Source of the DNA: Whalleya microplaca
Taxonomy: Eukaryota; Ascomycota; Sordariomycetes; Xylariales; Xylariaceae
Direction of reading: 5' to 3'
DNA: 64,000 bases
Assembly: GCA_022497155.1 (NCBI GenBank)
Contig: MU385796.1
Coordinates: forward strand, 58,187 to 122,186
Of the stretch, positions 47,839-61,131 are shown piece by piece; position 1 is the stretch's first letter, and each line of letters starts with the position of its first letter. Made by a program: the position numbers and the translations under genes. The notes under the pieces were generated by a model, which saw only the letters and a list, made by a program, of their open reading frames with translations, did not search any database and was not told the DNA's origin.

Positions 47839-50800
47839 TTATATTTATCGGGTATAAAGTCGAATAAAATCCGGGTAATAATATATAAAAATTATATTAT
47901 TGAATTAGTTTTTTTTTATAGCAAAATTATTATCCGGAAAAGCCCGATCGGCGTTAAAAATGTAGTATAATTTCTGTTAAATATAAATAATAATACTTAA
48001 TTATATTTTAAAAAGAAATTTATTATAATTATTCGGGAGAAAGGCATTTTATATTTATATAATATTTAGTTTTATTGCCGAATTAATTAACCGAAAGCTT
48101 TTATTCTTTTTTTTAACTATAAATTAGGCGTTACGGTATAAAGTATGGGATTTTTTTAATATTTTATTTTTAAGCCGATTTTATAGGATATTTAAAACCC
48201 GTATTTTTAATAGCGCTGGGATAAGAATTGATCTAGCTTATTATATATTATATGGTATTATTTTAATTTTATACGGAAGAGATATTTCTTTTTTAATTCG
48301 GCCGATTTTTATAAAGTTTTAAACTAATGCTATTTTTTATTAATAAAGAATTTCGATTAATATTACTTTCTTTTAATTTGTAAGTTTTATATTTAGCAGT
48401 TTTGTTTTAATAACGTTTAAGCGTTCTTCCGTTAATTTAATATTTTATGGCGCAAAAGCGAAACGCGGAATAATGTTTTTATATTTTTTATTTATTTTAA
48501 ATATATTTAAAGGTTTAAAATTCGGCTTTATATTTTATAGTATCGCTTGCTTTTAATTAATTAACCCTAGAGGGACTATATTATTTAATTTAGTATTATT
48601 AACTGGGTAAATTTTTTATACTTTTAGTTTATATATTATATATAGCTTAATCTCGTTTTTTTATAATATCTTTTTATAATATAATATTATACGCCGTATT
48701 ATTTATTTAAATTCCTTTTTAATAGTTTCTTATAATAGGCCCAATAAATAATTATTAAATAGTAAGGCTTATATTTAATCGCTATTTTAGAATATTTTAT
48801 TAATAGCAATTTCTATTTGTTTATTAGCCTATCCTAAATTTAAGTTATTCTAGACTACATTTTTAAGTTTCGTTAGGTTTATTATTGCTGTAATATTTTA
48901 AGGCTTTTATTTACTATCGACCTAGCTTTTAATGTCGGTAGTTATTAGTTTTCTAAAAAATTAACGACGTTAGTTAGGGTTTATTTAGTTAGTTTATTAT
49001 ATATTAGGGGTATTATAATCTTAATACCTCCGAAAAATATCGAAATTATTAATAAGCTTTTTTTAAGATAAATTATTATATATAATTAAAAAATGAAATT
49101 AAAGCCGAGAAATAACGGGAATGCGGCTTTAAAGTTTCTAATTATATAAATCGGTAACGGTAGGCTATAGTTTACTAATTATATAGGTTTTTCGATTAAA
49201 TTAAAGCTTTTAGTTTTATTATTTATTAACGTATTAAAGCCGGATTATATAATCTTAGTTTTTTATATAAGTATTTAATATTTAAGAACGTATGATTATA
49301 TAATAATATTTAATTAGGTATCTATATTAATAACTATAGTAATTAAGTCCTTATATTTTTTAAAGCTAATCCTTATAATTAATTAGGGTAATAGTCGGAT
49401 ATATATTTTAATATCCCGGATAAATACCGGTAGAAATGCTATAATAATTTAGGTAGCGTTACCGGATATTATAAATATATTATTAATCGATATATTTATA
49501 AAGCTATTCTAGGATTTATTAGGTATAAAAATTAGCTATAATACGCTTGGTATAAAATTGGATTAAGATTACTGTTTTTATTACTACTAATTAATTATTT
49601 CGGCTAAAAGAATATAAATCGTTTTATAAGGCTTTCGACCTATTTTACCCGCTTTATCGAATAGGTATTAAAATAATGCTTTATTAAATCCCGTATAATA
49701 TTTAATTAAATTATCTTATAAGACTTTAAATTTTTTCGCCGCATTTTTAGAGATTTTTTTCTTTTAGTATTCCGAAATTAAAGCTAAGGCTGGTTAATTA
49801 GGTATAGTACTTTTTAATTTATTAGCCTGGGTTTGTTTCGGCGTTTTTGGGATTATTAAAGGTAGAAGGTTTAGTCTTAATAATATTTTATCAATTGTCC
49901 TTTTTATAAATATACTGCTGTTTATATTTTTATATTTTTTTAATGTTAAAATATTAATTTTATCTTTACTTTTATACTAAAACGGCTTAATTACTATTTT
50001 ATATATAAGATTCCCGTTTCTATTAATAATTAGTTTTTTTTAAAGGTAATTTTATAAATTTATAAATTCGTAAAAAGTGTTATTTTTTAGGCCCTTTATT
50101 TTAATATTATTAACTTTTAAATTTATGGCTAATATTGTTTCCGGGTTACGATTTTATAGATTAACTATTAATCGAGTAAAATTATAGTTTTATTTAAACT
50201 TTATATCTTTTTCGATTTTGCTATATTTATAGAAATAATAATAAGCTAATTTCCGAATTTAAATACCGTATACCCCTATTTTATATAGGAATTATAAGCA
50301 GGCTTAAATAATACTTTTTTTATTTATTTTACCTTCGGTAACTATATATTTAAAAAATGGGATATTTTTAATTTCGGGAATAGTTTAGAAACTTTCGATA
50401 AAATATCCCTTAAGTTAATTATTATATTATATTATATTATCGCGGCTTAACGACACTATTAGGAAGTAGGTAATAGAAAAGTAGCTTAGTTTTCCGTAAA
50501 GAAAATAAGTATTTTAGTTATACCCTTAAAATAATATCGGTTATAGTATATATCGATTGTTTTAATCTTATCGGCTATTATACCTTTTATATTTTCCTCT
50601 TTTATTTAAAAGCTTAACGTAATAAATATTAAGAGATATATCCCCTGCTTTACGTTTTTAAGCATTTTATTAGGTAGAGGTTTCTTTTTATGGGGCGTAA
50701 TATTCTAATTTTAATAGTATTAATTAAAGTTTTTTTATAAATATAGTAAGATTTTCGTTAGTTTTAAATTATATAATAAATATTTGTTTTATAAACTTAA

Positions 50801-52579
50801 TTAGGTTTTTTATTTTATTTAATTAAAAAAATAAAGTCTCTTTTTTTAAGATAACTTTAGGCTATTTTAGGCTTATTAATAATAAGCGGAACCGAACCGA
50901 ATGTTAACGATTAACCGATTTATTTTTATGCGGCCGATTGGGCGAAACCTATCGGATATTACGGCTATTGTAATTTATTAGGCCGACTATAATATCTGCC
51001 TATATATGTATAACGTTTTAGGCTTCTTTATAATTTAGTTCGAAAAGTTTGTTATATAATTTCGAATAAAACTATATAATCCGTTTAATAACTTTCTGAT
51101 CGATTTTTTGCTATAGACTACTGATGAAAATAGCGTCTTATCTTTTAATCTTCCTTTATTTTCGGACGTTTTTTACCCGAACCGAATGATTTAAAATATA
51201 ATAATAGATTTCTGTCGGTTTAAATAGTCTGTTACTTTTTTCTAGATTTTTTAACTATTTTATAGGAGTTTTTATCTATTTTAGGTTATTAATTTTAAAA
51301 TATCGCTTTAAAATTGCCTTTACTTTTTTCCAAATAATAATACTTTTTAATAAAGTTTCGATCTGTCGCTTATTAATTTAATTATCTATTTAGTACGGTA
51401 TTTCCCTGATTTTGATATTATTTTCCAAGCTATATTTATCGAATATATATATTATATTTTCGATCTAATCTATAATATTATTTCTATCGAATAAAAGTTA
51501 TAAGTAGTTTCGAGAGTTTAATAACGTAGCCGTTACTGTAAATCTAGTTCTTCCGGTTATAATAAGTCGCTTTTAATCGGAAGCCATATTTTAATCTGTA
51601 GGCTTTTTATCGATTTATATATTCTTTATTATATTAAGAAATAAAGTCTTTTAGCCAGTTATTTCTAATTAAGTATTCTAATTATATAATACCGAGTCTC
51701 TTTTATTTTACTGGTGCTTTTAATTAGTAGTAGAGTTAATAGTCCCTTAATTATCAGTTAATTAAAAGGATTTCTTTTTAATTATATCTGGTATAATTTA
51801 AGATATCTTATTATTTAGCTGTTTTAATTCTTTAGTTATACTTAATTTTAAGGGAATATAATCTATTCCTTTTAATCGTATTAAGTTATAATTTTATAAT
51901 ACTTTAAATATAAGATTATAACTATTCCTTAAGACATTAATAATAGCTTTAAAAGTTAGGAGACTTTTAAAAAAGATCTCGATAATAAGTTGCTAATTTA
52001 GCTATTATATTATATTAATTAATTAATTACGTAATAGGATTACTTATAGGCTAATTAAAAGCTCGGATATTATTTTCGTTATTTATATTTTATTTTAGTC
52101 CACTTTATAGGTTTAAATTATAGCACGCTTTCGTATATTATTTGCTATATATTTTATAATTTTTTAATCTTTCCTAATTTTTCGTATTATTGATTTTCTC
52201 GTATTTAATTTGCTTTATTAGAACTTATATTTTTTTGTATTTTTGTATTACTATATTCTCGTATTTCTTATATTTTATGTTTTCTATATTTTTATATTTT
52301 TATATTACTGGCTTATTAATATATGTTATAAGTTTTTTATAGGTTTTTTTATTAATTTATTTATTTTTAGCATTGCTTCTTTATTTTAAATAATCGTTTA
52401 TTGTTAGTTTTTTTTTTTAGTTAGTGCTTTTTTTTTATAGGTTTAGTTAGTTTAATAGTTTTGGGGGTTTTATTAAAGTCCTTTTTTTTTGGTCCTATTT
52501 TATTATTGCCTTTATTTAGATTATTCTTCTCGATTAATTAAAAAAACGAAGAAGTTAAAGCCTGTCCGGGAGAGCTAAA

Positions 52580-52806
52580 TGTCTTGGGATAGGGTGTCGG
52601 AGTGAAGGAGGTGCCACTTTATAGCTTAACTGATCGGAAATAATCGAGATAACGAAACAAAAGAGTCACTTATAATAGTTATTAATCGAAAAGAGAGATG
52701 TGTCTATTGTCGGCGACAAGGCTGTCTAAGCTATATATATTCTATCTAAAAGTAAAAGAAAAAGACAAGCGATATATATATGTCACGGCACACTAGCCCT
52801 ATAACA
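52580..52806 (-). repeat. 5' LTR (coding sense) of the 11.4-kb element
   Basis: On the + strand it begins TGTCTTGGGATAGGGTGTCGG and ends AGCCCTATAACA. It is 227 bp. Its outer edge is followed by the target duplication CTAT. Its inner edge is flanked by TTTAGCTCTCCCGG on the coding strand, the primer-binding position. Confidence 0.9.
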
Positions 52807-53719
52807 CTATCGAAATAGCTCGCTTTTTTATTAAAAAAATATAATATAATACGCTAGCTATTTATTTTAAGCTTATTATAAAAATGATATAATAAATTTA
52901 GCTTAATTAAAATAATTATTTCGAGTTCGAAGAATTTTCATGTTATATAAATAAAAATCTTAAAATTATATATTAAAAATTTAAATTTCGCGTAATTTTT
53001 ATAACAGTTAAAATTATATAAGCAAATTAACTATATAATATTATAAAAGGTTTAAATATTAGCTTAAAACAACTATATAAATAGGTTATAAATTTAGGTA
53101 TTATATATAAAAACGCGATTTTTCCGGAAAAATTAAAAGCGAAAAAAGCTAAACGTTATATAATAATTAAAAACCTGAAAAATAAACCTTAATTAGTTAA
53201 TCTAATAACCGAATAGCCGATAGCAAAAAAATTACTATATAAACTCGCGTAAAAAAAACGAAAAATTTCCGACTTAAATATAACAGTCGCGGCATTAAAT
53301 AAAAAATTACGTAATACTTAAAAAAAGCTATAATTATTAAAAAATAATAAAACTAATTGTTATAAAAGCGAAATAAAGTAATTTATAACTGTGATATAAC
53401 CCGAAAAAAGTCGTAAGCCCGTAAAAATATCCCGTACTTAATAATAAATAACAGTAAAAAAAAAAAGCGGCAAAATAACAAATCCCCCGGTATAATATAC
53501 TAAAAAAGCGCGTAATATAATTAACTTCGAAATTTAATACCGATTAATAACTAATAAATTAAAAATAAACGCTAATTATTTCCGAAACGACTTAATAAAA
53601 CGCGCATATATTAAAGGGCGTATAAATAAAAAAACAGCCTTTATATTAATATATTACTTATAGCCGATATATTATAATGGTATTAAAACAAGCTAATAGT
53701 TATTAAATTATTTATATAC

Positions 53720-54028
53720 TGTAATGGGGCAGGGGATTACGGGTATTGATAGCAGCTTAGGAGCCACTAAAAGCCCCTTAAAGCCACGTTATAGGGCACT
53801 CCATAGGGTATCCATAGGGTATCCACAGGGTATTCACAGGGCACTCTATAGGGCATTTTATAGTGGATTATATACCTGTATTTAGCTGACCTTTTCCCTT
53901 ATATTTCCTTTACTTTTTTATAACAGACATTACTAGATAGTTATATATAGTTCTGGCAGTTATTATATACATTTATTTTTAACCTGATATCTTATTTTCG
54001 CTTTACTTTGACACCCTGTCCTAAGACA
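53720..54028 (+). repeat. Left LTR of element A
   Basis: 309 bp, TG...CA. It contains a short tandem (A/C)AGGGTATCC(A/T)(C/T)AGGGTATCC array at about 53800-53840. Confidence 0.9.
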
Positions 54029-54559
54029 TTTGGCTTCCCCGGATAGGCCTTAACTTTCTTGCCTTTTAATTAATCGAGTAAAATAGTCCTTTTATATTAT
54101 AAGTTACGGAGGCATAGAATTTATTAGTAATAGCTACTTGAAGTATATTTACTGTTAGACTTATTTTCGCATACGATTATTCCATTTTATCCGATAGCTA
54201 CCTGTTTTTTATATAAATCGAATTAAGCTATATGTTCGATCGATAGCTAGCCAGCTGCTTCTATCTATATATTATATTTACGTTACTTATTACCCACGAT
54301 TTACGAATTTTCTTTTTTTATATAGGATACTAGGAATATAGAGCGCGATAATACTAGAGATATTAGACCGTATGTTTTTATATATAAACCTGTCTATTTT
54401 TATATGGGTAACGGTGATAAGCTGATTGTGCTGTTGGTATGTGGCTGGATGTAGCCAGCTATTGATACGTATATAATTTGTATGGACGACGATATCGGAT
54501 GATACCTTTTTATATACCTTGATATATCTTATTACTTGAATACCACCTTTAGCAGTAAG

Positions 54560-55090
54560 GGAGGCTGTCAGCTGCTGCTGCTGCTGCTGATAGCTGTGGC
54601 TAGCTGACCTGTTGTTATCTGACCTGCTGCTGCTGCTAGCTGTGGCTAGCTGACCTGCTGTCACCTGCTGACCTGCTGTCACCTGCTGACCTGCTGTCAG
54701 CTGCTAGGGAGGTTTATAGGGAGGTCACCTGACCTGACCTGCTGCTGCTGATAGCTGTGGCTATCTGACCTATTGAAAGCCGTGGCTAGCTGTGGCTAGC
54801 TGACCTATTGTCACCTGCTGTTACCTGACTTGCTGCTGATCAGCTGTAAGCTATGGCTACCTGACCTGACCTGCTGCTGCTGATAGCTGTGGCTAGCTGA
54901 CCTGTTGTCACCTGACCTGCTGCTGCTGCTGATAGCTGTGGCTATCTGACCTGTTGAAAGCCGTGGCTAGCTGTGGCTAGCTGACCTGTTGTCACCTGCT
55001 GTCACCTGACTTGCTGCTGATCAGCTGTAAGCTATGGCCACCTGACCTGACCTGCTGCTGCTGCTGATAGCTGTGGCTATCTGACCTGTT
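54560..55090 (+). repeat. CTG-type tandem array inside element A
   Basis: About 530 bp built from GACCTGCTGCTGCTG, ATAGCTGTGGCTAGCTGACCTG and TCACCTGCTGTCACCTGA words in a higher-order arrangement. A segment starting AGCCGTGGCTAGCTGTGGC recurs about 190 bp apart. The sequence codes for nothing evident; a Gln-rich minus-strand frame across part of it is a repeat artefact. Confidence 0.85.
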
Positions 55091-55233
55091 ACCCTAAGGT
55101 CCCTGGGGTGAAAATTTTTTTTTTTTTTTTTCGGATCTGAAGGTCAGGCATTCAAGTGTGGGGCGTGTTTTCATTTTTCTTTTTTTTCAGATTTTTCAGC
55201 TGCGTGGACGCTAGCTGAAAAATCAGGGAGGGA

Positions 55234-55542
55234 TGTAATGGGGCAGGGGATTACGGGTATTGACAGCAGCTTAGGAGCCACTAGAAGCCCCCTAGAGCCA
55301 CGTCATAGGGCACTCCACAGGGTATCCACAGGGTATCCACAGGGTATCCACAGGGCACTCCACAGGGCATTTTATAGTGGATCACATACCTGTATTTAGC
55401 TGACCTTTTCCCTTATATCTCCTTCACTTTTTTATAATAGATATCACCAGATAGTCACATATAGCTCTGGCAGCTATTATATACACTCATTTTTGACCTG
55501 ATATCTCATTTTCGCTTCACCCTAACACCCTGTCCCAAGACA
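55234..55542 (+). repeat. Right LTR of element A
   Basis: 309 bp. It is the better-preserved copy, keeping CACAGG where the left copy has CATAGG, and it ends CAAGACA before the target duplication ATAC. Confidence 0.9.
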
Positions 55543-56397
55543 ATACTTAATATAATAACCTAAATATTAAAGAAAAAGCAGTAACTTTATTTAATAAATT
55601 ATATATAAATAAAATATCCGATTACTTAACTTTTAAAAACCTTTTTATAAAATATATAAGTAATAATAAAAAGCTATATTCGGAATAAAAAATAAAATTT
55701 AAGCGTAAATTTATTACCGAATTTTAACACGCGTTAGTAATATTATTTATCGATTTTATAATAAATTTCAAAACTTATATATATCGCGCTTAAAAATTAA
55801 ACCTTATTTTTAAACAAGTTTCGGTAAAAGCGCATTTAATTTTAGCTACTATTAAATTAAATAAACGACTTTATAATAGTTGCGGAAAAAATAACTAGCG
55901 TAATACTTTATAATAAAACACTTTCGCACGCGGCACCGCTAAAGCCTTAACTATAAGGATTAAAACAAAAATCGCTCGAGCTGCCGCTATATAAAAAAAT
56001 TTCTCCTTTAAAAAATATAATAAACCGACCGATAATAAACTTATTAAATTAATTTAAAAAAACCGTTATTTTATATATCGATTTACCGCTTATATTATTT
56101 CCCGTTACCTTAAAAAATAAAGAAAGTCCGATCGAGTTACCGCTATTATTATAAAAATATTTAGTCGCGACTTAAAATTAAATCTAAATAAGCTGGAAAA
56201 AAATTTTAATATAAAATCGGAATCGAAAAACTAGCGATTTTAAAAAGTATTAATTCCCTTTTAAAAAAAATATTAGCTTTAGTAAAAAATATTTAAAAAA
56301 TATTATATAATTTCTTAAATAAGTATTTAAAGGGCAATTTTTTAACCGTAATTTATATTATAATTAATAACGGATATTTTTAACTACTTTTTTTGCC

Positions 56398-58170
56398 TTA
56401 ATTAATACGGGAGCAAATAGTTATATTTTTATAAGCGTAAAATTTACGAGACAAATAATAAAACTTTTAAAATTTTATAAAATTATTAAGTTTTATTTAT
56501 AATAAATTAATAGATTTAATAATAAATTACTTAAGTAATTAATATAGCTTTAATCGTTAATTTAATAATTTAAGGCAGAGATTTTTTAGGTATTTTTTTT
56601 TTAGTAATTAATATAAAATAAAACCTAATTTTAAAGAAAAAATAGTTTTAAGAATACGATATATAAGTAGACCTTAAGCGGTACCGCTTATTATTTCCCT
56701 CCGATTAGCCGAAAAACGAGATTCGACTTATATATATTTTATTAAATAAGGCCGGGAAATTGTTATAAAATTTTATATATTAATAAGACGTTAATAAACG
56801 CGACGAAAAGTTCGTTAAAAAAAACCAACGCCGGCAAGCAAATAATAAAAGTAAAAAAAAAAAAAAAAAAAATACCGGGTAAATTACTTCCTTTTTTATT
56901 ATTTAAGGTATAATAGTAAATTTCGGAATTAGAAAATAAAAAGCGTATTTAAAATAAACAGGTATTTGTTATAAAGTTTTTAAAAAGTTAAAAAAACAAA
57001 AAACCCTTGATAAACCGACCCGTATTATTATAGTAGCGCCTTAAAGCTATTTTAAAGATTTCTCGCTTTATAGCCAATATAAATACAAGCTAAAATTAAG
57101 GTCTTTATCGTATAAATAAAAAATTATACTAATAAAAAAACCTTTTTTTATATCCCGAAAGTATTAAAAAAAGGCGCAAACGTAAACGCGTAACTAATAA
57201 AAAAAACTTATTATTTTAAAACAATCGAAATATTTATAAACTTAAAAAAGACACGTTTAGCTAATATAAATACTATATAAATATAGCTATAATTTCGGCC
57301 GAGCCTTTTTTTAAAATAGCTAAAAAAACTTATATAAATGTAATAAGCTTATATAAAATCGACCGATTTATTAAAGAAAAGCGTAAAACCACCGACCCTT
57401 TATACGCCGACGTTAAAAAATTTCGAAAACAGGCTAAAAAAATAATGCCGGAATATTATTATAAAATATTAAAAATATTTAATAAAGTTAAGTCCGATAC
57501 GCTATTACTTTATTATTTTAATAATTATTTAATTAAGCTAAAATTTAAAGCGATATCCGATAATTTAAAATATAGTTTATTATATAAAATATCCGTAAAA
57601 AAGTTAGAAAAATATCGGAAATATATTACCGAAAATTTATATAAAAATTTTATAAAATCTAACATAACATTATAAGCCGCGCTTATATTATTTACCGTTA
57701 AATAAAATAAAAGCTTTCGGTTTTATATAGATTATTAAAAACTAAATAAAATTATAATTAAAAATAAATATTTGCTACCTTTTATTTAAAAAACATTAAC
57801 ATAAATTTTTAAAGCTAAAATATTTATTAAAATTAATATCTAATAAACTTTTTATAAAATTTAAATAAACTCCGATAATAAAAACTTTATTATTTTTTAT
57901 ACTTAATATAACATATATAAATTTAAAATATTACCTTTCGGCTTAATTAATAATTTAGCTACTTTTTAGCGATATATTAATAATACGTTAATAAAATATT
58001 TCGATAAATTTTATTCGATATATATCGATAATATATTAATTTATTCCGAAAACGAAAAATAATATTAAAAATATATTATAAAAGTATTACGTAAGCTAAA
58101 AGCCGCCGGCCTTTAAGCGGATTTTAAAAAGTGCGAGTTTTACGTTATAAGTATTAAATTTCTCGGTTTT
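56398..58170 (+). pseudogene. Gypsy protease and reverse transcriptase remnant
   Basis: The retropepsin motif is at 56398 (L-I-N-T-G-A). The pre-RT region at 57445-57675 stays open for 76 codons (MPEYYYKILKIFNKVKSDTL...). RT blocks follow: FRFYIDY (about 57718), LPFGL (57931-57945) and YIDNILIYSEN (58021-58053), where the second catalytic Asp has become Asn. RT ends in LKAAGL...ADFKKCEF and FLGF (about 58160), where the solo LTR-like insert breaks it. Confidence 0.8.
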
Positions 58171-58344
58171 TGATACGGGGCCTTACGGGCCTCTATCCCT
58201 TAAGGCTAGCTTAGCTTAGATGAGATAAGGTAGATAAGAAAGATAAGAGATCTTAAGCATTTAAGGTGCAGCTCCGCTGTAACTTAAATGCTAGATCTCT
58301 ATCTTTCGTACAATATATTACTTGACCCCATACATTCTGTATTA
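58171..58344. mobile_element. 174-bp solo LTR-like insertion
   Basis: It begins TGATACGGGGCCTTACGGG and ends CCCCATACATTCTGTATTA, with inverted termini (TGATAC...GTATTA, the last presumably once GTATCA). It is flanked by a perfect 5-bp duplication GTTTT (58166-58170 and 58345-58349). Removing the insert and one duplication restores the host RT reading L-G-F-I-I-S. The insert is clearly richer in G+C than its host. Its middle holds a long inverted repeat: AGATCTTAAGCATTTAAG (about 58247-58264) faces CTTAAATGCTAGATCT (about 58282-58297), separated by a GCAGCTCCGCTG-type loop. Confidence 0.8.
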
Positions 58345-59770
58345 GTTTTATTATTAGTATTAAAGGTATTATAATAAACCTTAATAAAATAATTATTATT
58401 TAAAACTAGTAATAATTAAATAGCATATACGGTATATAATTCTTTCTAGGATTTTATAATTTTTATCGTAAATTTATCGAAAAATATAAATATATTATAT
58501 GCCTTTTAATTAACTTTATATAAAAAAATAAACCTTTTATATAAATAAATAAATATAAAGCCGCGTTTATTAAGCTAAAAAAAGTTATTAATTATATTTA
58601 TTTTAACGTATTTTTTATTTAATAAAAAAACCCGCCTTAAAATAAACGCGTTAAATAATATCTATACCGGGATTTTATTATAAAAAATTAATAAATATTC
58701 CCTTTAATATCCGGTCGTTTATTATTTCGAAATTATATATAAAGCTAAATATAATTACGATATATATAATAAGGAATTAATAGTAATAATCCGAATGTTA
58801 TATTATTAATATATTAAGTTAATAAGTTTATAATACTCTCGTTTTTTCGAGATTATTACTAATTACCGAGTTTTAATTTATTTCGGGATTAAAAAACTAT
58901 TAAACTTCCGTTAAGCCGGTTAAAGTAAAATGTTTTTATAATATAACTTTATTATTTTATACCGACTAAAAAGGGAGAACGTTTTTATAAACGCTTTATT
59001 TTATAAATCTAAAGACTTAAAAACGCAGAAAGCTAAATAAAAGGCGTATTAATACATATAAATATTTAAGCCCGCCGTTATATATTATAAAATAATCTTT
59101 AAACCGATAAATAACGTTAATATACTTATAATTAATATAATTAAAAAAGTAGTAAACCTAATAATATTTAATAAAAAATTAAGCTTTTTATAAAATTAGG
59201 CGTGCTTTTAATTAATAAGCTGTTATAAGTTAATTAAATTAGCTGCGATTTTAATATATAGCGTATTTAAGCTTAAATAAACTTAACTAAAGAATAAATT
59301 ATATTAAAAAAATTACTAATATTTAAAAGGCAATTTATAATACCTAATTAAAATATCTTATGTATAAAAATAATTAAAAAAGCTTATATATATATTATTA
59401 CTGTTTATTTAAAGTGAAATAAAACGTAATATATTATTATTAATTATTATTAATAGCCCCGAATAGTTAGCGATATTAACTATTATATTATTAATTATTT
59501 AACCTGCCGATTTTTTAAAAATTTCCGCGATAAAACTTTAAAATTATTAAAGTTATTACCGGTATTTTATTATATTTAAAAACATTTTATAATAAATTTT
59601 AAAAATATATTTAAAAATAAATATAAATATAATAATATTTTAGTTATAATTTACCGATTAAATAAATAAGTATAAATAATCCTTTATATATAATATATAA
59701 TTATAAAAAATATTATATATATATATTATTATAAACCTTTAAAAATATTCGGCTTATTTTATAATATTAT
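58345..59770 (+). pseudogene. Gypsy RNase H and integrase remnant
   Basis: FLGFYNFYRKFIEKY (about 58447-58490) opens the RT connection domain. An RNase H block with YNYDIYNKELIVIIRML lies at about 58752-58802, and an integrase core is recognisable just before 59770, where element B cuts it. Stops and Asp-to-Asn or Gly-to-Lys/Arg-type changes are frequent. About 400 bp of integrase-like sequence appears to resume at 61441. Confidence 0.65.
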
Positions 59771-60075
59771 TGTAATGAGGCAGGGGATTACGGGTATTAA
59801 TAGCAGCTTAAAAGCTACTAAAAGCCCCCTAAAGTTACGTTATAAAGCATTTCACAAGGTATTTACAAGGCACTTTATAAGGTAATTTATAGTGGATTAT
59901 ATACCTATATTTAGCTAACCTTTTCTTTTATATCTCCTTCACTTTTTTGCTAAAAATATTACCAAATAGTTAGATAATTAAATAGTTATATATAAATAGC
60001 TTTAGCAGTTAATATACACTTATTTTTAACTTAATATTTTACTTTTGCTTTACCTTAATACCTTGTCCCAATATA
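59771..60075 (+). repeat. Left LTR of element B
   Basis: 305 bp, beginning TGTAATGAGGCAGGGGATTACGG and ending CCTTGTCCCAATATA (CA-to-TA at the end). It is homologous to the LTRs of A. Confidence 0.88.
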
Positions 60076-60604
60076 TTTAACTCCCCCGGATAGGCTTTAA
60101 CTTTTTTGCCTTTTAATTAATCGAGAAAAATAGTTTTTTTTTATACCACAAGTTACGGAGGCATAAAATTTATTAGTAATAGCCACTTAAAATATATATT
60201 ATTAAATTTATTTTTACACGCGATTATTTTATTTTATCCGATAATTACTTATTTTTTATATAAATCGAATTAAGCTATATGTTCGATCGATAGCTAGCTA
60301 GTTATTTTTATTTATATTATATTTATATTACTTATTACTTACGATTTACGAATTTTTTTTTTATATAAAACACTAGGAATATAAAGCGTAATAATATCAG
60401 AGATATTAAACCGTATATTTTTATATATAAACTTGTCTATTTTTATATAAGTAACGGTGACAAGCTAATTGTGCTTAATATATAGCTAGATATAGCCAGC
60501 TATTAATACGTATATAATTTATATAAACGACGATATCGGATGACACTTTTACATACCTTGATATATTATATCACTTGAATGCCACTTTTAGTAGTAAGGG
60601 AGGC

Positions 60605-60990
60605 TATTAGCTGCTGCTGCTACTAATAGCTGTAGCTATTTGACCTGTTAATAGCTGTGGCTAGCTAACCTGCTATTACCTGCTATTAGCTGTTAGGGAG
60701 GCTTATAGGGAGGTTACTTGATCTGAGCTGCTGCAGCTGCTGCTGCTAATAGCTGTGGCTATTTAACCTGTTGAAAGCTATGGCTAGCTGTGGCTAGCTA
60801 ACCTGTTATCACCTGACCTGCTGTTGCTAATAGCTGTGGCTATTTGACCTGTTAATAGCTATGGCTAGCTGACCTGTTGTCACCTGCTGTCACTTGACTT
60901 GCTGCTAATTAGCTGTAAGTTATGGCCACTTAACTTAACCTGCTGTTGCTGCTGTTACTAATAGCTATGGCTATTTAACCTGTTACCTTA
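60605..60990 (+). repeat. CTG-type tandem array inside element B
   Basis: The shorter counterpart (about 385 bp) of the array in A, with the same words (GCTGTGGCTAGCT, ACCTGTTGTCACCTGCTG), many carrying C-to-T changes. Both ends are at homologous positions in A and B. Confidence 0.8.
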
Positions 60991-61131
60991 AGGTCCTTGG
61001 GGTGAAAAATTTTTTTTTTTTTTCAGATTTAAAGGTTAAGCATTTAAGTGTGGGGCGTGTTTTCATTTTTTCATTTTTTTTTTTTCAGATTTTTCAGCTA
61101 CGTGAACGCTAGTTAAAAAATTAAGGAGGGA

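Larger units (their letters stand above)
41361..52806 (-). mobile_element. 11.4-kb Ty3/Gypsy-like LTR retrotransposon, minus strand, RIP-inactivated
   Basis: Two 227-bp LTRs (41361-41587 and 52580-52806) are bounded by the 4-bp target duplication CTAT (41357-41360 and 52807-52810). Orientation is minus. Reading that strand, the right LTR ends ...CCCTATCCCAAGACA and is followed by a primer-binding-like TTTAGCTCTCCCGGACAGGC, and a purine tract AGGAAGGA directly precedes the other LTR. The coding strand is A-rich as in the other RIP-hit elements. An RT active-site box is readable at about 47805-47838 as LFFDNISIKR, which I take as a decayed F-x-D-D-I-x-V-K-G motif of Ty3/Gypsy RTs. At 11.4 kb it is far longer than a usual 5-8 kb Gypsy. 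About 6 kb lies beyond the RT box, and I cannot read most of it. Confidence 0.85.
53720..55542 (+). mobile_element. Non-autonomous LTR retrotransposon, copy A
   Basis: 1823 bp with 309-bp LTRs (53720-54028 and 55234-55542) and the target duplication ATAC (53716-53719 and 55543-55546). The LTR starts TGTAATGGGGCAGGGG and ends CCTGTCCCAAGACA. After the left LTR comes a primer-binding-like TTTGGCTTCCCCGGATAGG. Before the right LTR is a purine tract, CAGGGAGGGA. The 1.2-kb interior has no protein-like frame. It is a leader, an array of CTGCTG/GCTGACCTG words, then a T-run and a conserved 100-bp tail. RIP damage is mild compared with the surroundings. The left LTR shows more CA-to-TA changes than the right. 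It interrupts the gag of the host Gypsy. Confidence 0.9.

Noticed and set aside
54290..54682. 130-codon minus-strand Gln/Ser-rich frame
   Set aside because: Produced by the CTG array of element A, with no conserved counterpart in copy B.
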